A stretch of 26,556 bases of DNA from Ruthenibacterium sp. (GCA_020025255.1 JAHHSK010000025.1:1-26556), one strand, 5' to 3'. Shown: positions 1 to 9,499, numbered from the stretch's first letter. The notes: a model not told the origin generated them from the letters alone. Numbers and translations are program-made.

Positions 1-71
1 GATCTGCGCTGTGCACGCATGCATCCGGGAGCATTTTCTGCTGCTGCGCAGCCGCACGGCCGCGCTTTGTC

Positions 72-971
72 TTATTCCGGCTTTTTTCCTGTAAAAAGCT
101 CCATAACTATAATGGAACATAAAATAATCATGCCGCCGATCACAAGCTGGACTGTCATTTTCTCATACCCGAACATTACGGAAAGCAGGCTTCCGAACAG
201 CCCTTCGGTCGAAAGCAGCACCCCTGCCTTTGACGGTGTTGTATGCTTTTGTGCAAGTGTTTGCAGGAAATAGCAAAGGCATGTGCTGAAAAGCCCCAAG
301 AACAGCACGGCAGGCAGGCCGGTGTGCCAATTTACCACCGATACGGAATCCAGATCCGTCAGCAGGAATACCGCAAGTGAAATCAGCGCGGCAACTGTCA
401 GCTGTACCAGATTGACGCGCATGACATCTGCTTCCTTACCGATACTGCCAAGCGATGTGATGTGCAAAGCAAACATCAGCGCGCACAAAAGCGTCATGGC
501 GTCGCCGAAGTTGAACGAAAACGAAAAGCTGCCCGGTGTGATGCTCAACACCCCGATGCCGAGCAGCGTCGTGCCTGCAAGCAGGAACGTCGATGTCGGC
601 GGGCGCCTGCGGCTGAAAAGCCACACGATGAACGGCACCATGACAACATTTGTTGCCGTAAGGAACGCACAGTGTGACACCGTGGTATTCTGCTGTCCCA
701 CGATCTGGGTGTAAAACCCGGCAAACAGGAATACCCCTGCGCGTGCACCAACCACGATCTCCTGGTGCCGAAAGCCCCGCAGCTTCGGGATGCATGCCGC
801 CAGCATCACCACCGCCGCGATCAAAAAGCGTACTGCCATAATGAGTGCTGCGCTCATGTGCGCATCGATTGCCATTTGGCTTGCAATAAAGCCCGAACCC
901 CAGATCGCCGCAACCACAAGGCACAGCCCGTCCGCAAGCCATGCCGTTTTTTGTTTTTTATTTTCCTGCAC
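72..971 (-). CDS. EamA/DMT-family membrane transporter
   Basis: This 299-residue hydrophobic protein has about ten predicted membrane segments arranged as two repeats, the layout of the drug/metabolite transporter (EamA) superfamily. The first repeat carries the typical AAIWGSGFIASQ stretch near residues 20-31, and the second repeat starts near residue 150. Members export or exchange small metabolites; the substrate cannot be read from sequence. I chose a GTG start at 969-971 because an AAGGAG site lies 8-9 bases upstream. The reading frame stays open to 1121, but that extension would overlap most of the C-terminus of pgmB and has no hydrophobic or family-like content. It is the last gene of the carbohydrate operon, 19 bases after pgmB, so it may move a product or by-product of sugar breakdown, or may simply be a passenger. 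The family call is firm and the role is unknown. Confidence 0.85.
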   Translation of the reverse strand: MQENKKQKTAWLADGLCLVVAAIWGSGFIASQMAIDAHMSAALIMAVRFLIAAVVMLAACIPKLRGFRHQEIVVGARAGVFLFAGFYTQIVGQQNTTVSHCAFLTATNVVMVPFIVWLFSRRRPPTSTFLLAGTTLLGIGVLSITPGSFSFSFNFGDAMTLLCALMFALHITSLGSIGKEADVMRVNLVQLTVAALISLAVFLLTDLDSVSVVNWHTGLPAVLFLGLFSTCLCYFLQTLAQKHTTPSKAGVLLSTEGLFGSLLSVMFGYEKMTVQLVIGGMIILCSIIVMELFTGKKPE

Positions 972-990
972 CGTTTGTTTCTCCTTTATC

Positions 991-1674
991 CTATCCCGCC
1001 CCCGGTTCGGGGCAGGAATCTTCAAATGCGGCAAAAATGCCGTTCCAACTGCTTTGTGCTTCGGACAAATCGGCAAAGCGGAAATCCGCCTGCGCGTTAT
1101 CCTTTGCCGCACCGACGGCAAGCACCTTCATGCCCGCTGCCTTGCCTGCCTGGACGCCCGTTGCAGCATCTTCCACCACAAGACATTCCCTTGGCAGGAC
1201 GCCTGCGCGCTGTCCGGCTTTGCAGAACACCTCCGGATGCGGTTTGGAATGTGTGATGTCCAGCCCGCTGACCACAACATCCATGCGATCGGCAAGCTTC
1301 GTGCGCTCCAAAATTTCCGGGGCATTTCTGCTGGATGACCCGACAGCCAGCACAATGCCCCGCCGTTCCAGCATGGCAAGCGTATCGCACACACCTTCCA
1401 GCACAGCGTCCGGGCCAAGGCCCGACAGCATGCTGCGATACCGTTCGTTTTTTTCCTGCGCAAGTGCCTGCTTTTCTTGTTCCGTAAAAGTATGGCTGCT
1501 TTTTTCCAGCACGACCTCCAGCGATTCCATTCGGCTGACGCCGCGCTGACGCATATTATCACTGCGGTCGAACGGGACCCCCAGCTTTGCTGCAATCGCC
1601 TTCCACGCCCGGTAATGCAGCTCATCTGTGGAAACAAGCACCCCATCCAAATCAAAAATAACACATTTCAGCAT
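991..1674 (-). CDS. pgmB: Beta-phosphoglucomutase (HAD superfamily)
   Basis: This 227-residue cytoplasmic enzyme should convert beta-glucose 1-phosphate to glucose 6-phosphate. The HAD motif I FDLDGV places the nucleophile at D8 and the acid/base at D10. H20, R49 (GVSR), the GSSS motif at 112-115, K144 in SKPHPEVF and the acidic pair E168-D169 all match beta-phosphoglucomutases, with numbering almost identical to the Lactococcus lactis enzyme. The start is the ATG at 1672-1674, preceded by AAGGAG about 10 bases upstream; the longer open frame to 1782 is rejected because it runs into the upstream gene. The stop codon of the GH65 gene lies one base before this ATG, so the two are probably translationally coupled. 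This is the classic pairing of an inverting GH65 phosphorylase, which releases beta-glucose 1-phosphate, with the mutase that feeds it to glycolysis. Confidence 0.95.
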   Translation of the reverse strand: MLKCVIFDLDGVLVSTDELHYRAWKAIAAKLGVPFDRSDNMRQRGVSRMESLEVVLEKSSHTFTEQEKQALAQEKNERYRSMLSGLGPDAVLEGVCDTLAMLERRGIVLAVGSSSRNAPEILERTKLADRMDVVVSGLDITHSKPHPEVFCKAGQRAGVLPRECLVVEDAATGVQAGKAAGMKVLAVGAAKDNAQADFRFADLSEAQSSWNGIFAAFEDSCPEPGAG

Positions 1675-1675
1675 T

Positions 1676-4018
1676 TCAGGGCCGCTCCTTTTCGTTTTTC
1701 CTTTCTGCCGTCCGTTTCTTTCCGCCATACCAGTACACCACAGGCTGCCCGCCGCTTTCCTGCTCAACTCGGACGCCGTCATGCGTTACGGTAATGGCAA
1801 GGTCTGCCCCGCGCCAGCGGATATGATACGCAGCGCGCGACCACTGTTCGGGCAGATGCGGCTCAAACGAAAGCTCGCCTTCTGCCGTTGTCGTCATGCC
1901 GCAGTATCCCAGCGTCACACACTGCCATGTACCGCCTGCCGATGCCGCATGGATCCCTTCCCGCGTGTTGCGCTGATTGTTCGTGATATCCACATACGCC
2001 GAACGGCACAGATATTCATACGCGTGGCGGCTTTCCCCGACGCGCAGCCCCATAAGGCAGTGAATGCTTGGGCTGAGCGAAGATCGGTGCAGCGTGCGTT
2101 TTTCATAATAATCAAAATTGATGCGCTGGGTTTCCAGGCTGAATTCATGCTCCATAAGATACATCAGCATCACCACATCCGCCTGCTTGAGGATGCAGCG
2201 CTGCTGTCTTGGCACGTGTTCCAACGCCTTCGGCCACAGCGGCATATTGTTTTCATCCCAGCTGTCGATCACGGCATCCGTCAGCTTGAAATATCCCTCG
2301 AACTGCTCTATAACGCCCGATGTATCGGGCAGATAGATCTTATCCGCATGTGCGGTCCATGCATCTGTTTCGCTTTGGGTGATACCCAGCTTTCCGGTAA
2401 TCGCCGCATAGACCTCCGGTTTTTCCTCTTTGTATTTTTCAAGATATTCTGCGGCCTTGCGGATGTTCCAGCGTGCAAGATAATTTGTGTACGCATTGTT
2501 GTCCACCGGCTCGTGCCATTCATCCGGCCCGGTAACCTTTCGGATCTCGTAACGATCCTTTTCTTTGCTGTACTCAAGACGCGATACCCAAAAGCGCGCC
2601 GTCTCACACAGGATCTCCATTCCGTGATTTTCAAAGAAATCGTCATCACCCGTCAGCTCATAATAATGTACACCGCCGTATGCGACCGCCGCCGTGACGT
2701 GATGCTCGTAATCCGCCACATAGCATCGGTAGCAGGAGCCGTCCGGTTCGATCGTCCACTGCGGGCACTCCTCGTCACCGGTATCCGCCGATTCCCACGG
2801 ATATTTTGCGCCCGCATAGCCGTTTTTCTTTGCATTTTCGCGTGCTTTATCCAGCAGCAGATAACGGTAATCCACCAGGTTGCGTGCAATCTCCGGGAAT
2901 ACATAGTCAAAAAAGGGCAGTAAGAACAACTCCGTATCCCAGAACGCATGGCCGCCGTATTCTTCGCCGTGGATCAGCTTTGCACCGATATTGGTGCGGT
3001 TGTCCGTCTGGCTCGGTGTGGACATCAGGTGAAAAATATTAAAGCGAACCGCTTTCTGAAGCGGGGCATCGCCCGTGATCTCCAGATCCGCACGCTTCCA
3101 CAGACGCGCATATTCCGCGATGTGCGCACGCAGCTCTGCATCAAAGCCCGTTTGCATAAATCCACGCAGACGATGTTCGGTTTCGCTGCGCACCCTATCA
3201 TTTTTTGTATCGCGGCCCGTACACAGCGCAGCGTATTTTTCAATGCAGATCGTCTCGCCCTCTTTGCAATAGGCATCAACAAATTCACACGCCGTTTCCC
3301 CATAAGGGCGGAACATGCGGCTTTTCAGGATATCCTTTCCCTGTGCATTGCAGATGCGCACTCCTGCTGCCGTTCCGACCGGAAGCTTGAAATCGCGTGT
3401 TTCGCTTTCCACATAGCACCCGCCCCCGTCCATGGCCTCCACACACTTTGTGCGCATGTGCTTGACACGGAAACGCGGGAAATCAATAAAGTTTGTCACT
3501 GTTGCATCGATTATGTTTTCAAACTCCAGCAATCCGCCGTAGTTCAGCGGGGTAAGCCACACCTTGAACGCACCGCACCAGCCGTGTGCTCGGCTGATGT
3601 ATTTCACAATCTCCACCTGTGTGCGGCGGCCGTCATCGGCCTGTGTGATATAGTGCTTTGCCACAAGGCCGTGCTTCATATCCAAAACGCGGATATAGTC
3701 CTCCGGCTCGCTGCCTTCTTCGGGCGCGATCGGCTCGCACTGATAATACATTTTCAGCTTGCACCAATCCGGCGTGTTGGCAAGCTCCCTTTGAAAAGCT
3801 TCGGAGCGGTCAAATACGCCATGCACATAGTTTGCCGGCAGCGTGCGGCGGCAAAAGCCTTCTTCTGCGCTGGCGCGGCTGCCCATATAGCCGCTTGCCA
3901 GCCCGAAAATACTCTCGTAAACGATCTGTTCGCGCGGGTGATAGCCTTCCTCGGCCACCAGCCATTCATCTTCTGCCAGCAGAGGTCTGACCGAAGCCGA
4001 AAAACGATCTTTCCACAT
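1676..4018 (-). CDS. GH65 family glycoside phosphorylase (kojibiose/maltose phosphorylase type)
   Basis: At 780 residues it has the usual length for GH65. An N-terminal beta-sandwich (about 1-270) is followed by an (alpha/alpha)6 barrel and a small C-terminal beta domain. The barrel shows GHAFWDTELF (357-366) and GPDEWH, in which E500 is the general acid. The HRSSLSPSIH segment (644-653) is the phosphate-binding loop seen in phosphorylases; hydrolytic relatives lose it. The enzyme should therefore phosphorolyse an alpha-glucoside with inversion, giving beta-glucose 1-phosphate, and coupling to pgmB supports this. The linkage (alpha-1,1, 1,2, 1,3 or 1,4) is not settled; general resemblance suggests the kojibiose or maltose phosphorylase side of the family. 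There is no signal peptide, so it acts inside the cell on imported sugar. The ATG follows AAAGGAG by 8 bases. Its neighbours are a GH2 and a GH3 enzyme and an ABC transporter. Confidence 0.93.
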   Translation of the reverse strand: MWKDRFSASVRPLLAEDEWLVAEEGYHPREQIVYESIFGLASGYMGSRASAEEGFCRRTLPANYVHGVFDRSEAFQRELANTPDWCKLKMYYQCEPIAPEEGSEPEDYIRVLDMKHGLVAKHYITQADDGRRTQVEIVKYISRAHGWCGAFKVWLTPLNYGGLLEFENIIDATVTNFIDFPRFRVKHMRTKCVEAMDGGGCYVESETRDFKLPVGTAAGVRICNAQGKDILKSRMFRPYGETACEFVDAYCKEGETICIEKYAALCTGRDTKNDRVRSETEHRLRGFMQTGFDAELRAHIAEYARLWKRADLEITGDAPLQKAVRFNIFHLMSTPSQTDNRTNIGAKLIHGEEYGGHAFWDTELFLLPFFDYVFPEIARNLVDYRYLLLDKARENAKKNGYAGAKYPWESADTGDEECPQWTIEPDGSCYRCYVADYEHHVTAAVAYGGVHYYELTGDDDFFENHGMEILCETARFWVSRLEYSKEKDRYEIRKVTGPDEWHEPVDNNAYTNYLARWNIRKAAEYLEKYKEEKPEVYAAITGKLGITQSETDAWTAHADKIYLPDTSGVIEQFEGYFKLTDAVIDSWDENNMPLWPKALEHVPRQQRCILKQADVVMLMYLMEHEFSLETQRINFDYYEKRTLHRSSLSPSIHCLMGLRVGESRHAYEYLCRSAYVDITNNQRNTREGIHAASAGGTWQCVTLGYCGMTTTAEGELSFEPHLPEQWSRAAYHIRWRGADLAITVTHDGVRVEQESGGQPVVYWYGGKKRTAERKNEKERP

Positions 4019-4061
4019 TTTGGGTTCTCCTTTCCTATCCTGTCCTTCATCCGGCTTTCGG

Positions 4062-7000
4062 TCAAAGGCAGCTCATGGCACGGCGTCCGGCTTCGGCCGC
4101 CCTTTCCCCGCTGCGCAGCGGCACAAAAGCCATTTTCCACGCAAAATGAATCGGCAGCGCTTTGTACTGTTCCAAAGCCGACGGGCCGCAGCTTCCGCTG
4201 CCAAGGCCGGAATTGCGGTAATCCAGCTGCAAATACAGCCGGTCTTCCGGCACAAGGTCACAGCTGTGCTGCGTTTTGCGCAGCTGATCGTCGCTGTACG
4301 GGCGCACGGCAAGATCGATCGGCCTGTCGGCGGCAACCGCAAAGCCGGCACCGTTTTCATCCGAAAGCACCGCCCAGCGCACGCCGGTGCGGTTTGCATT
4401 TTCCTGCGGGCAGGAATACGCAAAGCCCATTTCCGCGGCATCCTGCTGCCAGATGTTATCCGACTGCGCCTGCCGGCTGTCGCAATAGCATTCCCCCGGC
4501 CCGAAGCCGCGCCATACGACGCGGTGCAAAGAAGCAGGGATATGGCTTTCCGTACCGATTTTCGGCAGCTCCCTCGGAATCTTCGGTGCTTCGCGCGGGG
4601 CCATTGTCGTATAAAAATCACCTGTGAAGGCCGCCGTCAGTGCGCCGTTCTCCTGCACGCGGTATTCGATCGAAACATCGGTGCCCCAATCCAGTGCCGC
4701 CGGTGAAAATTTTCCCTTTACCGTGATGACAAGCGCATCCTCTTGTTTCTGCCATTCGATGCTTTCCACACACATCTGCATCGAATGAAGATGCTTTTCA
4801 TCCCACATCGCCTTGTTGCGCATATCATTATCGGTATATGCGCGGTTATAGTTCAGCATCGGGCCATCCGCCAGAAGCTGCACCCCGTTTGCGCGGTAAT
4901 CGCGCACGCGCCCATAAACCGGATCGAGCAGGAAGGAAAAATCAGGCCCCGAAATTTTCAGCGTATAGTCTGTCTGTTCGCATTCGGCAGGCCCGGACGG
5001 CTGTTTTTCCGCCGCCTTTTCCTCGCGCAGAATACAGGATGCCCTTCCGCCCATGCGCGGCGGCACACACCGCGTATCTTCAAAGCGCAGATCCAGCACC
5101 ACCAGTGCGCCTTCTTTGCATCCCTGCGCAAGCCCCTGCGGCAGCTGTACTTCGGCTGTGGTGCGCGGTGCGATCACCGGCAGCACCACCGGACACTCCC
5201 GCACCGTTTTTCCGTCACATGTGACGGATGCCGTACACGCAAAGCCGGAAAGATCCAAAAAGTCGAAACGGTTTTTCAGGGTGAAGGTATTCTTTTCCAA
5301 ATCGAAGTGCTGTACCTGAATCGGCTGCGCCGCGCGGGAATATTCCCAAAAGCCCGGCGTCGGCACGCCATCCGAGCGGACAAGGCCATCCATGCAGAAA
5401 TTGCCGTTGTGGAATTCCTCACCGTATTCGCCGCCGAACCGGTACAGCTCGGCCCCATCGGCTCTTTTTTCATAGATTCCGTGATCCTTGAACTCCCACA
5501 CAAAAACACCCTGGATCCGGTTGGAATGTTCACAGATATCGAAATATTCCTTCAAGCCGCCCGGCCCGTTGCCCATGGCATGGGCAAATTCGCAATGGAT
5601 ATGCGGGCGCTTGGGTTCCAGCTGCACATCCAATTCTGCCAGCTGACCTACGGTCGAATACATTGTGCTGGAAACATCCACCGCCTCGTTTTTAAAATCC
5701 CCTTCATAATGAACCGGACGGCTCGGCTCGTTTTGCTTGCACCATTCATACATCGATTTGAAGTTCGGCCCGTATGCCGATTCGTTGCCAAGGGACCACA
5801 TTACAACACACGCGCGGTTGCGGTCCCGTTCCACCATGCGGATCACCCGATCCAGATAGGCCTGCTTCCATTCGGCACTGCCGGCCAGCTCCCGATCCCG
5901 GCCCAGCGGCTCCAGCCCATGGGATTCCAGATCACATTCGTCGATCACATAAAGCCCCAGCTCATCGCAGATATCATAAAAAAACGGATTGTTTGGATAA
6001 TGCGAACAGCGGATCGCATTGAGTCCAGCCTCCTTGATCAGCCGCAGTTCCTGTTCTGTCTGTTCCCTTGTGACAGCGCGGCCTGTTTTCGCATTGAATT
6101 CGTGCCGATTCACTCCACGCATGAAAATGGGGCGCGCGTTCACCGTCAGAACACCGCTGCGGATCTCAATATGCCGGAAGCCGACCTTCTGCGGCACCGC
6201 CTCGGTCAGCTGCCCTGCGGCATTGTAAACCGAAACGATCACGGTATACAGCTGCGGTGTTTCTGCCGTCCATGCCGATACGCCTTTCACGCGCACTTCG
6301 CTCTCACCGTTTTCCGCCCTTGCCAGGATTTTTCCTGTTTCGCCGCGCACTTCCAGCACCGTGCGTCCGCCTTCTTCGGAAACCGGAAGCACCGGGCGCA
6401 GGATGCCCTCGCCGGTTTCGGTGTCATAATCGGGGTCAAGCACACAGTTTATAAGACGGCAGGCCGGACGGTGCAAAAGCAGCACGTCGCGCGTGATCCC
6501 GCCCAGCCACCACATATCCTGGTCTTCCAGATACGACCCGTCGCTGTACTGATACACTTCCACCGTCAGCAGATTTTCCCCCGGATGACAAAGCGCGGTA
6601 ATATCAAACTCGCTTGGCATCCGGCTGCCCTGTGAATACCCTGCCGCTTTGCCGTTTACAAACACATGAAACGCACTTTCCACTCCCTCGAAGCGCAGCA
6701 TCACGCGCCCGTTCCCCGATTCTTCCACCCGAAATGTGCGGCGATACACCCCGGTTTCATTGTGCGCCGGCACATGCGGAGGCATCACGGGGAACGGATA
6801 CAGAAGATCGGTATAGTGCCTTTTGCCATATCCGGAAAACTGCCAGTTCAGCGGCACCGGGAGCTTTGGTTCATTGGGCTCACACGGCTTGGAAAGCAGC
6901 TCCTGAGGCACCTTCAGCGGAGAATCGAACCAGTGAAAGCTCCATTCCCCGTTCAGGCACTGCACACGGGATGATGCGCCGCCGTTTGCGGCCTGCCGCC

Positions 7001-7094
7001 CATCCTCATACGGATAAAAATGCACCCGCGGTGCAAGACGCCCGCGTTCCAGTACCTTGTGGTTATTCCAGTCAAATTGCTCCAACCTTATCAT
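4062..7094 (-). CDS. lacZ: GH2 beta-galactosidase, LacZ type
   Basis: This 1010-residue protein has the full five-domain LacZ layout. A sugar-binding jelly roll (about 45-210, with DQDMWWLGGITRDV) is followed by an immunoglobulin-like domain, a TIM barrel (about 310-600), another beta domain and the C-terminal Bgal_small_N domain (about 730-1000). The acid/base is E438 in WSLGNESAYG and the nucleophile is E502 in HCEFAHAMGN. The metal/substrate segment RCSHYPN (362-368) is present. It has no signal peptide, so it hydrolyses imported beta-galactosides in the cytoplasm. The ATG at 7092-7094 has a modest AAAGGGG site about 10 bases upstream. It lies 43 bases upstream of the GH65 gene in the same operon. 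Lactose is the textbook substrate, but the presence of GH65 and GH3 enzymes argues for a larger mixed saccharide. A GH2 beta-galactosidase is nearly certain; the natural substrate is not. Confidence 0.93.
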   Translation of the reverse strand: MIRLEQFDWNNHKVLERGRLAPRVHFYPYEDGRQAANGGASSRVQCLNGEWSFHWFDSPLKVPQELLSKPCEPNEPKLPVPLNWQFSGYGKRHYTDLLYPFPVMPPHVPAHNETGVYRRTFRVEESGNGRVMLRFEGVESAFHVFVNGKAAGYSQGSRMPSEFDITALCHPGENLLTVEVYQYSDGSYLEDQDMWWLGGITRDVLLLHRPACRLINCVLDPDYDTETGEGILRPVLPVSEEGGRTVLEVRGETGKILARAENGESEVRVKGVSAWTAETPQLYTVIVSVYNAAGQLTEAVPQKVGFRHIEIRSGVLTVNARPIFMRGVNRHEFNAKTGRAVTREQTEQELRLIKEAGLNAIRCSHYPNNPFFYDICDELGLYVIDECDLESHGLEPLGRDRELAGSAEWKQAYLDRVIRMVERDRNRACVVMWSLGNESAYGPNFKSMYEWCKQNEPSRPVHYEGDFKNEAVDVSSTMYSTVGQLAELDVQLEPKRPHIHCEFAHAMGNGPGGLKEYFDICEHSNRIQGVFVWEFKDHGIYEKRADGAELYRFGGEYGEEFHNGNFCMDGLVRSDGVPTPGFWEYSRAAQPIQVQHFDLEKNTFTLKNRFDFLDLSGFACTASVTCDGKTVRECPVVLPVIAPRTTAEVQLPQGLAQGCKEGALVVLDLRFEDTRCVPPRMGGRASCILREEKAAEKQPSGPAECEQTDYTLKISGPDFSFLLDPVYGRVRDYRANGVQLLADGPMLNYNRAYTDNDMRNKAMWDEKHLHSMQMCVESIEWQKQEDALVITVKGKFSPAALDWGTDVSIEYRVQENGALTAAFTGDFYTTMAPREAPKIPRELPKIGTESHIPASLHRVVWRGFGPGECYCDSRQAQSDNIWQQDAAEMGFAYSCPQENANRTGVRWAVLSDENGAGFAVAADRPIDLAVRPYSDDQLRKTQHSCDLVPEDRLYLQLDYRNSGLGSGSCGPSALEQYKALPIHFAWKMAFVPLRSGERAAEAGRRAMSCL

Positions 7095-7139
7095 AAATGT
7101 CTGCCCCTTTTTCTATTTTGTGTGCCGATTTCCAACGGC

Positions 7140-9395
7140 TTATTTCCCCGGATGCCGCTGCTGCGCCAGTGCTGCAAGCAGCTGCTCCAGCTGCGCTGCG
7201 GTATCCGGTGAGCACAGATCGATAAAATTCCGTGCCGGATAGCTCAAAAACAGCGATTGCCCCATGCGTTCGATCCGGCTTTCCTCAAAGCAAGGGTCAT
7301 TTTTCTTCCGGTCTGCGATCATCACATCGCGGATATGCTTTCCCACTTCGCACAGCTGCACATCTGCCAAAAGATGACGCACTGCAACGTTCTGATCAAG
7401 CACCGCATGTTCGTAATCGCCCGTTGTCACCTGCACTTCAACCCAAGCACGGATATCCCGGCTGTGGTGTGCCGCTTCAAAACAGTACGATCCATCCTGG
7501 ACCCAAAAACGATTTTCCTTTTCCGACCAAACCGCAAGATCCTGTGCTGTTATGCAAAAGGAAACCTGTGCGCATTCTCCTGCGGCAAGCTCGATGCTTT
7601 GAAACCCCTTGAGCTGCCGCACATAGCCCCATTGCCCGGATTTTTGTGAAGCATAAAGCTGTACCACCTCGCGCCCGGCTCTGCTGCCCGTGTTGCGCAC
7701 CGTAACTGTAAGCTCCAGCGAACCGGTTGCCGTAAGCGTTTTTCGGGAGGCGCGCATGCCCTCATAAGCAAATGTTGTATATCCCTGCCCCTGTCCGAAC
7801 GCAAAAAGAGGTTCGATCTTTCGTTTATCATACCAGCGGTATCCGACATAAATGCCTTCCGCGTAATCGACGGTATCCCCATTGCCGGGGAAATTCCCGA
7901 ACGAAGGGGTATCCTCAAGGCGCACCGGAAAGCTTTCCGCAAGCCGCCCGGTCGGTTCTGCTTCACCCGACAGCACCTTTGCCAGTGCAGAGCCTGCCGC
8001 CTGCCCCGGAAGGTATGCCATAAGGATGCTTTTGACCTGCCCCTCCCATGGCATTTCGACCGCAGAGCCGGCAAACAAAACAACGACCGTATTCGGATTG
8101 TGCTGTGCAACACGCCAAATCAGCTCATTTTGCACATCCGGCAGCTTCAAATCGGCACGATCAAAACATTCTTCCTCAAAGTGTTCCGGCAAGCCCGCAA
8201 ATACAACCGCGATCTGCGCGCCGGCTGCCGCCTGTTGTGCCTGCATCAAAAGTGTCTCGCTGCGAATCCCGTTCAAAAGATAGCCTTCGCTGTATGTCGC
8301 CCCGGAAAACGTTCGCTGCAAAAAATCCAGCGGGATCTCCAGCCCCTGCGCTCTGACATGCGCACTGCCGCCGCCCTGATACCGCGGCTGCTTTGCCAAT
8401 GCACCGATCACCGCGATCCGGGTTTTTGGGGCGGCAGGCAGCAGTGAATCCTCGTTTTTCAAAAGCACCATGGCGCGCGCGGCGATTTCCGATGCCAGTG
8501 CCTGATGCGCCTTTGCATCGAACGGCACGGGAGCCCTTCGCTTCGCGATCCGCCGCGCCGTCAGCTGCAGCTGGCGCAGCACACAGGCATCCAGCTCCTC
8601 CTGCGTCAGCGTGCCGTCGGCAAGCGCATCGTACACTTCCGGATCGAAGCGTCCGTGCGAATCCGGCATCTCCAAATCCATACCCATGCGCACACCGCCT
8701 GCCCGGCTGTTCACCGAGCCCCAGTCGCTGATAACAGCCCCCTGAAACCCCCATTGTCCGCGCAGCACATCGCGGAGCATCGGGTGTTCGGACATCTGTA
8801 TCCCGTTCACGCGGTTATACGCGCTCATCACCGTTTCCGGCTGTGCTTTGCGAACCGTTTTTTCAAAGCTTTTCAGATAAATTTCATGCAGTGCACGCGC
8901 GCCCACCCGTGCATCCACCGTCATGCGGCAGTATTCCTGATTATTTACCGCAAAATGCTTCAGGCATGCGCCCGTTCCGTTTTCCTGCAGGCTTTCCACA
9001 TACGCACAGGCCATTTCCGATGTAAGATACGGGTCTTCTGAAAAATACTCAAAATTCCTTCCGCACAGCGGGCTGCGCTTGATATTCACGCCCGGCCCCA
9101 GCAGAAGATCCAGCGAAGCTGCACAGCATTCTTCGGCAAGGGCCTGTGCCAGCCGGCGCACAAGCTGTGTATCCCATGTGCACGCCAGTGCGGCCATTGC
9201 GGGATAGCAAATGGCAGGAAGGCTTGCGCGGGTGCGGCTGTCGGTTTCGATGCGCAGGCCGTTCGGGCCATCCGCCATTGAAATTGCCGGAATGCATGGT
9301 GATTCCATTTGCTTTGTATGCCAATCCCCCGCACCGGAAAGATAGCCCACCTTTTGCTCCAGCGTCATGCTTCGGATGATTTCCAAAGGCTCCAT
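7140..9395 (-). CDS. GH3 family beta-glucosidase
   Basis: This 751-residue cytoplasmic protein has the GH3 N-terminal TIM barrel (about 1-300), the alpha/beta sandwich domain (about 310-520) and a C-terminal fibronectin-III-like domain (about 590-690). The nucleophile is D224 in VISDWGSV. KHF (146-148) and GPGVNIKRSPLCGRNFEYFSEDP (100-122, abridged in sense) are substrate-pocket motifs typical of beta-glucosidases. No PA14 insert is present, and no secretion signal. GH3 members of this layout cleave beta-glucosides, and some cleave beta-xylosides or alpha-L-arabinosides, so the exact sugar is open. The ATG at 9393-9395 follows AAAGGAG by 7 bases. It is the first enzyme gene after the ABC transporter genes and is separated from them by a short gap that holds two hairpins. 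Confidence 0.92.
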   Translation of the reverse strand: MEPLEIIRSMTLEQKVGYLSGAGDWHTKQMESPCIPAISMADGPNGLRIETDSRTRASLPAICYPAMAALACTWDTQLVRRLAQALAEECCAASLDLLLGPGVNIKRSPLCGRNFEYFSEDPYLTSEMACAYVESLQENGTGACLKHFAVNNQEYCRMTVDARVGARALHEIYLKSFEKTVRKAQPETVMSAYNRVNGIQMSEHPMLRDVLRGQWGFQGAVISDWGSVNSRAGGVRMGMDLEMPDSHGRFDPEVYDALADGTLTQEELDACVLRQLQLTARRIAKRRAPVPFDAKAHQALASEIAARAMVLLKNEDSLLPAAPKTRIAVIGALAKQPRYQGGGSAHVRAQGLEIPLDFLQRTFSGATYSEGYLLNGIRSETLLMQAQQAAAGAQIAVVFAGLPEHFEEECFDRADLKLPDVQNELIWRVAQHNPNTVVVLFAGSAVEMPWEGQVKSILMAYLPGQAAGSALAKVLSGEAEPTGRLAESFPVRLEDTPSFGNFPGNGDTVDYAEGIYVGYRWYDKRKIEPLFAFGQGQGYTTFAYEGMRASRKTLTATGSLELTVTVRNTGSRAGREVVQLYASQKSGQWGYVRQLKGFQSIELAAGECAQVSFCITAQDLAVWSEKENRFWVQDGSYCFEAAHHSRDIRAWVEVQVTTGDYEHAVLDQNVAVRHLLADVQLCEVGKHIRDVMIADRKKNDPCFEESRIERMGQSLFLSYPARNFIDLCSPDTAAQLEQLLAALAQQRHPGK

Positions 9396-9441
9396 TGCTT
9401 TGCTCCTTTCTTTCCGGCTCGCTTTTGCTGCTTACGGCAAA

Positions 9442-9496
9442 GGCGGCCCTTCGATGAGGAAGGGCCGCCCGCCTATCGCTGCACCTTTGCGGTGCA
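9442..9496 (-). promoter_or_regulatory. Two adjacent stem-loops between permease and GH3 genes
   Basis: A perfect 11-bp stem (GGCGGCCCTTC / GAAGGGCCGCC, 9442-9469, loop of 6) lies next to a 6-bp stem (TGCACC / GGTGCA, 9480-9496, loop of 5). In the minus-strand transcript these fall just after the permease stop codon. The downstream run is CTTTGCC, too weak for a full terminator. A partial terminator or a 3'-end stabiliser that raises transporter mRNA over enzyme mRNA is the most likely role. Confidence 0.65.
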
Positions 9497-9499
9497 GGG

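Noticed and set aside
1..71. Terminator or further gene at the left edge
   Set aside because: Some GC-rich short repeats are present but no clear hairpin plus T-run and no reading frame with support.
972..1121. N-terminal extension of the EamA protein
   Set aside because: It would overlap pgmB by about 130 bases, and the GTG at 971 has a clear AAGGAG.
1675..1782. N-terminal extension of beta-phosphoglucomutase
   Set aside because: It would read through the end of the GH65 gene, and MLKCVIFDLDG is the canonical family start.
4743..6635. Plus-strand open frame of 630 codons opposite lacZ
   Set aside because: A shadow of the GC-rich codon pattern of the GH2 gene, whose catalytic motifs are intact on the minus strand.
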